The notes below the pieces were generated by a model. It saw nothing but the letters and a program-made list of their open reading frames with translations. It searched no databases and had not been told where the DNA came from. DNA of 64,000 nt from Balaenoptera acutorostrata (Eukaryota; Chordata; Mammalia; Artiodactyla; Balaenopteridae), in NCBI RefSeq assembly GCF_949987535.1, contig NC_080078.1, positions 50,742,207 through 50,806,206 on the forward strand, written 5' to 3'. Shown here piece after piece: positions 57,942 to 64,000 of this stretch (position 1 is the first letter of the stretch; every line of letters starts with the position of its first letter). The position numbers were made by a program, and so were the translations under genes.

Positions 57942-58475
57942 TGCTACTTAAAGTGTGCTTCTCAGGACAGCAGCAAAAGCAGCACCTGGAGAAATGCAAA
58001 TTCTTGTTCCTCCTCCCACCCCCCACCCTTCACCAACCAGAATCTCTGAGAGTGGGACCTGCAAATCTGTGTATAAACAAGCCCTCCAACTAGTGTGGTA
58101 TCACTTATATGTGGAATCTAAAAAATACAACAAACTAGTGAATAGAACAAAAAGAAGCCGACTCCCAGATATAGAGAACAAACCAGTGGGGAGAGGGGAG
58201 GGGGGAGGGGCAAAATAGGGGTAGGGGATTAAGAGGTACAAACTATTAGGTATAAAATAAGCTACAAGGATATATTGTAGAACGGGGAATATAGCTAATA
58301 TTTTACAATAACTATAAATGGAGTATAACCTTTAAAAATTGTGAATCACTATTATGTACACCTGTAACTTATCTAGTACTGTACAGCAATGATACATAAA
58401 TAAAAAAAATAAAATAAAAAAATAAACAAGCCCTCCAGGTAATTCTGATGCACCCTAGTTTGAGAATTACTGCTG
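57942..58475 (+). mobile_element. MER5A split by an L1
   Basis: Left part: 'gtgctacttaaagtgtgctt', 'agcagcacctggagaaatgc', 'ccagaatctctgagagtggg'. Right part from 58438: 'ggtaattctgatgcacccta' with 'gtttgagaattactgc'. Joined, they match MER5A end to end. Confidence 0.85.
58089..58421 (+). mobile_element. L1 3' end inside MER5A
   Basis: 'tatcacttatatgtggaatc', 'ccagatatagagaacaaacc', a G4-type G-rich tract (58188-58210), 'gctacaaggatatattgtag' and 'acctgtaacttatctagtac', ending in an A-rich tail. Perfect 16-bp duplication 'ataaacaagccctcca' at 58073-58088 and 58422-58437. Confidence 0.95.
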
Positions 58476-59303
58476 TAGAGTGTTCCTTGGGTTTATTTTT
58501 TGAGAATCCAGTAGAATGCTTCCAACTCAGCTGAGCTTCCACTGCAACCAACCAAAAATAGTGATTAGAGAAAAGGAGGGCAACAGGAGATGCCCCGGTC
58601 CTGGACGAGAGAGCTCCAGCACCTGTCCACCACCGGGAATTACATAGGAATATTTGATACAGAGACAGTGAAGGTCTGAAGGTAAACTGAGAATCAATTT
58701 TATATTCTGGAATTCAAATTGAGGCAGAGCATTTTTGTGGTTTTGCTTTTATGTTTAAATGGCACTACTGGAATGTTGCCCTTCCACAAAACATGTTAGA
58801 ATAAAAGAGAAAAGGGTGGAGATCTGTTTAAAGAACTCCAGAGAGTAAGCTGAAGTATCTGCAGGTTTTTTCCTCCAATGGTAGGTTCTGGCCACAGAGA
58901 AAAGTAGGAAAATCCAGAACTAGTTTCTTTTTTTCTCAAAATTTGGCTTTTCTCAGCCAATAATTGACTTCTGGATGCTGAGCCCGACTGTGTGGTCCTG
59001 GTGTTCTTATAAGAGTAGTTTTTCATGAGTCAGTGTGATTATCACTGGGGCACATTAAAACAAGGAGGATCAGGAGGCAACCTGGCTCTGGGGAGAAAAG
59101 GGAAGCCCCTAACCACCTTCCTAAAACCCTGCTGGTGACAAAATATCTCATATCTTCTCACAAGGGATCAGATCTAGCCAGGAGAATAACCACGTGGGTC
59201 TCACTTACCTTTTTCTTACAGATGTTAGTGGTATGCATGTCTGTGTGTGTATGCACTCACGTGTAAGTATCTTTGTTTGACTTTTGCTATAAACAGTAGC
59301 GAC
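58476..59303. other. Stretch without recognised features
   Basis: About 830 bases, short frames only. A weak TG-rich patch lies at 59240-59265. Confidence 0.45.
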
Positions 59304-59313
59304 AGAAGCATGT

Positions 59314-59400
59314 GATTTTTCAGCAAAGACCTACTGTATAGCACAGGGAACTATACTCAATATCTGGTAATAATCTGTAATGGAAAATAATCTAAATAGA

Positions 59401-59451
<51 letters not shown>

Positions 59452-59529
59452 ACTGAATCACTTTGCTATATACCTGAAACTAACACAACATTGTTAATCA
59501 ACTATATTTCAATAAAAATTTAAAACAAA
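59314..59529 (+). mobile_element. L1 3' end with internal (GT)n
   Basis: 'gacctactgtatagcacagg', 'gtaataatctgtaatggaaa', then an alternating AT/GT tract (59401-59451), 'actgaatcactttgctatat' and 'caactatatttcaataaaaa'. Perfect 10-bp duplication 'agaagcatgt' at 59304-59313 and 59530-59539. Confidence 0.9.
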
Positions 59530-59539
59530 AGAAGCATGT

Positions 59540-61833
59540 ACTTTTTTACCTGTAATTCCATAACCAAGTAATCACAAATGGTGAAAATAAAATCTCTGAG
59601 TTTTCTCAGTTACTGACTTATCCTTTTAACTTCTTTCTTCCAAGCAGTATTTATATAACACTCTCTGAAAAGCAATGCTTATAATTGTACCCAAGTGAAT
59701 CATTGTAGTTTTCCGCAATTCCAGGAGGCAATGGAGACGTGTCAAGCCTTTGAAAAAAGACGGGCTCCACTGAAGTAATTACACTCACTTGGCCCAAGTG
59801 AGGCTGGCGTGGAAAGAACACTAGCATTCCTCAAACCAAGGCATGCTATTTTCCATTCTTTGGGATTTAAACATATTTTTTTAGTCAAAATATTAAAATT
59901 TAAAAAATATCTATTGAGTTCTTTTAAGTGGGGATTTTAAGCATTTATTTTCTTTAGAAATTTGCACATGAATATTTGGATAGAAAATTAAGAGAAAGCT
60001 TTATGTGATTCTACAAAAATAATGATTTCTCAATCACCTAAAATAATTCCATAAAATTACCACTTGCATTTAAAATTGCACTAATTATCTTCATGACATT
60101 TGTTAATTATGCTGGTCATTGCCTTCAGTATGGCCTACAGGTTAAACGAGAACAACAGCATTTAGATATTCCTTTTCTAACATCTGGGTGACTAATGAAT
60201 TAGCTTCAGATTCGAGATTACTTTTTGAGGAGATAACTGCCTTTTGCTTTCTTGGTAAAAAGTCAAGTATATTAGAGAAACATGAGCAGATTGCCTTAAA
60301 TGCTCTGGATATTACCAGAAATAGATGAAGAAAAACTACTCCTTTGGAAATTTTGTACAGTAATCAGGCTTAGAGGTTTTAGATTTCCATCATCCAAGAA
60401 TCCAAGTTAATTGGTTCAGCATGCCATTATACTAATGAGAGCCGGTCCCTGTTCTGCACCTCAGCTAGCCGTGATACCTAGAAGACCAAGATGCAGAAGT
60501 AATTCTATCCAGCAGGAAATTCAATGGCAAAGGAAATTTCCCCAACTTTTTTTCCTCTTTCCCATGTGCTCTAGAAGTGATGGATTTTTTCTTCTTTTAC
60601 TTGCTGCTCAGCCAGGGGTGGTTTTTAATCACTTTGGAAGCTGTGACTCTCAGGCCACAAAAGAAATAACTCTTAACACGATTAATGTCTCAAGGCAGAA
60701 TTCTCTTGAAACATGAAATGGCTGTTTTCCAATTTAAAAAATAAATTCAAGGCTTATTCTCAAGTCTCAAGGTGGCTTTCCATTCATATGAGCCTCTGAC
60801 ACCTTCGGTTTCTGTCATCATGGTATTATTTTTATTAACTTCCACACTCCTGCTCCCTCTGAACAATTCCTAGACCCTCTGCTTCTTCCTCTTTTTGCTT
60901 CTGTTACCATTTGGCTGCTGTCCCTCACCTTCTCCATCCTCCTGCACTGATCTACAGTGGAGAAAATGCCCCAGAGTGAAACTTTAGCCTCTGCCCCCTG
61001 CCGCACCTCCCTTTGGCCTCACTTCCAGACTGGACAGCACCAAGGAGAATCCATGCCCAGATGCCCCCACTGGCTAGGAGAGCTCCTGGCCAGGGAACAC
61101 AGTGAATCCATCAAGTACTGTGGGGTGCAGGCTGCTGTGAATACTGGTCCAAAATACATAAGAATGACTTGCTGAGAATGCTCCAAAATAACTTCTGACT
61201 CCCCAGGGGAAGTTCTTAGAAAGATTGGAACATAAGTCAGGTATCCTACACGATTTTTTTTCTTTCCTGTAGAGAAAAAAATAATGTGCACAAGACTCTA
61301 GTTTAGAAACATGTTAGCACTTTAAAGGAGGACCTGCGTGGGACAATGTGTTGATGTAAAGGAGCAGTCTGGGGGAAGAGATCCAGGCTCTCTGGGAAGA
61401 GGTAGAGGGAGATGATATTGGCAAGGAGGGTGTTCAGATCAGCCCGTATAGAGCTTCTCATTTGTCTAGCCCCACATATAACAAAATCTCCCAAGAAGAT
61501 GAAAACTATGTCGTATTCAGTTGTGTGTTAAAGACAGAAGCCTAATCCCCAAGATCACCTTGCGCTTTACAGAGTGTTGGCTGGCTTCCCCTTGCTCAGC
61601 CATAGAGGGGCGGCTCTTGCCCTTCATCTCTCCAGTGTGCTCCTGTGGCCTACCCATCTCCCATGGCGGCATTTCTCCAAGTTGTCATTGCAACAAATGG
61701 CATTAGGGTGATATTTTTGCACTTAAAACACTTGATTTTCTTACAGCACATTGAGTCATATACTCATAATATTTTAGATTTGCCAAGACTCCCCTTTTGG
61801 ATTTCTTTTTACAATAGGAACGATGAAGAAGTT
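59540..61833. other. Long stretch without recognised features
   Basis: About 2.3 kb, AT-rich to 60400 and more balanced after. Frames at 60411-60716 and 60957-61175 have no recognisable domain. No repeat or gene supported. Confidence 0.4.
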
Positions 61834-61861
61834 TATATACGTGTGTGTGTGTGTGTGTGTG

Positions 61862-61922
<61 letters not shown>
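61834..61922. repeat. (TG)n(TA)n tract, 89 nt alternating
   Basis: Unbroken alternation of pyrimidine and purine: 'tatatacgtgtg', then GT repeats, then about 57 nt of AT repeats. The AT part is self-complementary and could extrude a cruciform. Confidence 0.95.
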
Positions 61923-61927
<5 letters not shown>

Positions 61928-62046
61928 TTTCAGTTTGCAAACAAGCTGAATATATGTGGTACGCTTGCTCCATTGTAATCCGGGTGAGATTTTTGAGCTT
62001 TGTAGGCTCCCTTGCTTGGTCAGTCTGGCTGAAACCGTGCACCTCA

Positions 62047-62195
62047 GATTGGGACTTGAACCCCCGTGCCGGGAGTCGAACCTGGCCAAAACCCTGATTG
62101 GGACTTGAACCCACGTGGCTGGGACTCGAACCCGGCCAAAACTCAGACTGGGACTCAAACCCACAAGGCTGGGACTCGAACCCGGCCAGTACCCA
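62047..62195 (-). repeat. 3 x 50-bp tandem array of tRNA T-arm-like boxes
   Basis: Three units (62047-62095, 62096-62145, 62146-62195), each with two boxes. On the minus strand each box reads like a T arm: GGGTTCGAGTCCC or GGGTTCAAGTCCC, with a 7-nt TTCRANY loop and a G-C stem. Copies vary (GGTTTGAGTCC, GGTTCGACTCC). GGTTCGAGTCC also matches the Pol III B-box consensus. No A box or complete tRNA is present. The array lies just downstream of the minus-strand LTR. Confidence 0.85.
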
Positions 62196-62308
62196 CGGTC
62201 TTCCAACTGAGATCACATCCCTGGTTTCAGGACTTAATGAAGCTCAGGTTCTTGATGTCTCATCGCAAAAAGAATCAGTGAGAGACAGAGTGATGGGTAA
62301 GAAGTGGA

Positions 62309-62314
62309 TTTATT
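62309..62314 (-). promoter_or_regulatory. LTR polyadenylation signal AATAAA
   Basis: AATAAA on the minus strand within the LTR, at a normal distance after the TATA box for the end of an R region. Confidence 0.6.
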
Positions 62315-62392
62315 TAGAGAGAAACACACTCCACAGACAGAGTGTGGGCCATCTCAGAAAGTGAGAAAGGCACCGAGGTATAGGGTTGTCAG

Positions 62393-62400
62393 CTTTTATA
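62393..62400 (-). promoter_or_regulatory. LTR TATA box (TATAAAAG)
   Basis: A perfect TATAAAAG on the minus strand, preceded by 'ccacccc' and, further upstream, the CCAAT-like 'cattggcc'. Core promoter layout of a class I LTR. Activity today is unknown. Confidence 0.6.
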
Positions 62401-62432
62401 GGGGTGGGTAATTTCATAGGCCAATGAGTGGG

Positions 62433-62632
62433 NNNNNNNNNNNNNNNNNNNNNNNNNNNNNNNNNNNNNNNNNNNNNNNNNNNNNNNNNNNNNNNNNNNN
62501 NNNNNNNNNNNNNNNNNNNNNNNNNNNNNNNNNNNNNNNNNNNNNNNNNNNNNNNNNNNNNNNNNNNNNNNNNNNNNNNNNNNNNNNNNNNNNNNNNNNN
62601 NNNNNNNNNNNNNNNNNNNNNNNNNNNNNNNN
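62433..62632. other. Assembly gap of exactly 200 N
   Basis: The round number indicates a placeholder. The gap falls within the U3 of the LTR, so missing retroviral or tandem-repeat sequence may be larger or smaller than 200 bp. Confidence 0.99.
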
Positions 62633-62753
62633 GGAAAATCTTTACTTTAAGATTACCTTGAGTTTTCTGTGTAATAAATCAGATTACACATGAAAAATTA
62701 TCTTTACATATGCTTATATCTAACAGGTCCTCATAGAAATGTTGTCAAATAAA

Positions 62754-63560
62754 TTTGATCTGGGACCTGTGGTTTCTTTGCAGGGCTCCTGAGATATTGT
62801 GATTCATAATAAGAAATACATATTTGATCTTTGTCCCCTTTCCTGGCACAGAGCTACTAAAACCCATGGAATTTCCTTTGATAAATGCAGTAAAGGTGTC
62901 TTTTGTTTTGTTAATGAGGTGACTTTTGGAAAGCACCTAAGGATGGGAGCTGGTTGCCAGGAGCACCAACCACGTGATTAGAGGGTGGGAACTTACAGTC
63001 CCACTCTACCCTGCAGACCTTCTGGGGGGCAGTGAAGGACTAGAGGTTGAGTTCAATTGCCAATGGCCAATGACTTAATTAGTCACGCCTGTGTAATGAT
63101 GCTCGCATAACAACACAAAAGGACTGGCTTCAGAGACCTTCAGGGTTGTGAACAGAGGGAGATTCAGGGAGAGTGGTGCTCTCAGAGCGTGGGTGCTCTC
63201 AGAGCTTGGGTGCTCTGGGCCTGTTCCATCATAACTTTACCTAGGCTCCTCTTCCATCTGGCTGTTGCTGAGTTCCTTTCCTAATAACGTAGTAAGTAAA
63301 ATGTTTCTCTGAGGTCTGTGAGTGAATTAATTGAACCCAAGGAGGGAGGTCACTGGAACATCGGATCTGTAGCCAGTCCCTTAGAAGCACAGGTAACAAC
63401 CTGGACTTGCGATTGGCAAGTTGGGGGAGGGGACAGTCTTGTGGGACTGAGCCCTTCACCTGTGGGAATCTGACACTGTCTCCAGGTGGATGGTGTCAGA
63501 ACTGAATTGTTGGACACCTAGCTGGTATTGGAGAACTTCTTGGTGTGGGGAGAAGAGGTA
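62754..63560 (+). mobile_element. LTR-like element, probably class I ERV
   Basis: 'gggagctggttgccaggagc', 'gccaatggccaatgacttaa' with 'ttagtcacgcctgtgtaatg', 'ctcttccatctggctgttgc', 'taattgaacccaaggaggga', 'cagtcttgtgggactgagcc' and 'gacacctagctggtattgga' are ordered landmarks of a widespread mammalian LTR that I recognise but cannot name with certainty. The usual AATAAA before 'acgtagtaagtaaaatg' has decayed to AATAAC. 'gggtgctctcagagc' is repeated near 63180-63210. Confidence 0.5.
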
Positions 63561-64000
63561 CACGCTGGAATTAGGAGCAGCATTGTAGCTCCTTTGGGCA
63601 CTGGTGTGCCCCAGGAGGAAGTTACTTTCTACTGCTTTACCTGACTGTGTCCGTCTGCAGTCCGCTCCTCACTGGCAGTTTCTGTGCCCTCTACCTGATT
63701 GCTTGCAGTCTTAGCTCTCCACCAAACTCCACTTCTCTCACTGCTGTGTTCAGGCTGGTGCCCATCTTCCATCTTCCAGCTCCTCTTCCTTGGTCAATTT
63801 ATTGTGGGTGGTGGGCTGGGAGCAGGCCGAGTGGCACCTCTGTTCTCTTCACACCCTTCGGGGCTTTCCATGCTCTTCACTCAGAGCTCCACGCTCTTGG
63901 CGCAGACCCTTTTCCTAAGATGTGCCCTCAGCTGGGGAGCCCCTTCCTCTTGCCCCACATTCCGCTGTCCTGTCTCACTTCTCTTAACACCTCTTGCCTC
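63561..64000. other. Stretch without recognised features
   Basis: Pyrimidine-rich, GC-richer 440 bases to the window edge. No repeat or exon recognised. Confidence 0.45.

Larger units (their letters stand above)
62200..62432 (-). mobile_element. Class I (ERV1-like) LTR, truncated by an assembly gap
   Basis: Minus-strand LTR portion with a TATA box (62393-62400), an AATAAA signal (62309-62314) 79 nt downstream and a U5-like region containing 'tgatgtctcatcgcaaaaag' on the plus strand. U3 runs into the N gap. It resembles an ERV1 LTR family common in cetartiodactyls and carnivores; the exact family is not named. No retroviral gene is visible in the window. Confidence 0.65.

Noticed and set aside
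57653..58093. 146-codon frame
   Set aside because: It runs from LINE-2 sequence into MER5A and has no domain or conserved start context.
62047..62195. tRNA genes
   Set aside because: Only T-arm-like modules repeat. There is no acceptor stem, D arm, anticodon arm or A box in the right positions.
61645..62216. Open frames of 150 (plus) and 127 (minus) codons with repeated peptides
   Set aside because: They are translations of the TG/TA tract and the 50-bp T-arm-like array; the periodic peptide comes from the tandem DNA repeat.
1..64000. CRISPR arrays, operons, insertion sequences or ribosome binding sites
   Set aside because: The window is mammalian nuclear DNA; direct repeats found are microsatellites or transposon target duplications.

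Overview
The window is 64 kb of mammalian nuclear DNA, almost certainly from a cetacean or a close relative (hippopotamus lineage). Five tRNA-derived SINEs of the CHR type are present, at 18031, 31211, 34258, 37786 and 53914; three carry the terminal motif 'gccaccagggaagccc' next to a tRNA B-box-like 'ggctcgaaccc', and two carry the older 'gaagtccc' form. They occur with cetartiodactyl-style L1 3' ends. I saw no BovB, pig PRE-1 or primate Alu. These family assignments come from memory of repeat consensus sequences, without database access, and subfamily names are given only where I am confident.

I find no protein-coding exon or functional RNA gene that I can support. Open reading frames are short (the longest is 192 codons, at 38817-39395), and most of the longer ones fall inside repeats. 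The window reads as intergenic or deep intronic sequence. The only recognisable coding remnant is the broken transposase of a nearly full-length Tigger1-type DNA transposon (43064-45444, minus strand).

Layout. 1-13 kb: MaLR (MLT1-type) LTRs, MIR, MER5A and old L1, including an LTR inside a MIR and an LTR inside another LTR. 13-26 kb: sparse MIR/MER5/L2, two MaLR LTRs, one SINE, and an old L1 split by an LTR. 26-32 kb: an L1 cluster, with one young L1 inside an old one and a SINE inside another L1. 32-41 kb: two CHR SINEs in otherwise low-repeat sequence, with a 61-nt Z-DNA-type tract and a strong G-quadruplex motif. 41-48 kb: an LTR split by an L1, then Tigger1, then an old L1 carrying two Tigger-type MITEs. 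51-58 kb: a mosaic of LINE-2 fossil pieces cut by a SINE, a hAT element, MaLR LTRs, an L1 and a bare poly(T) insertion. 59-64 kb: an L1 with a GT tract, a long TG/TA tract, a class I retrovirus-like LTR with a tandem array of tRNA T-arm-like boxes, a 200-N gap, and a second LTR-like element.

Insertion order can be read from the target-site duplications and nesting: L2 and MIR are oldest, then MER5A, Tigger and MaLR, then L1, then the CHR SINEs. I found no evidence of a new gene system. The most unusual structure is the 3 x 50-bp array of T-arm-like boxes at 62047-62195.
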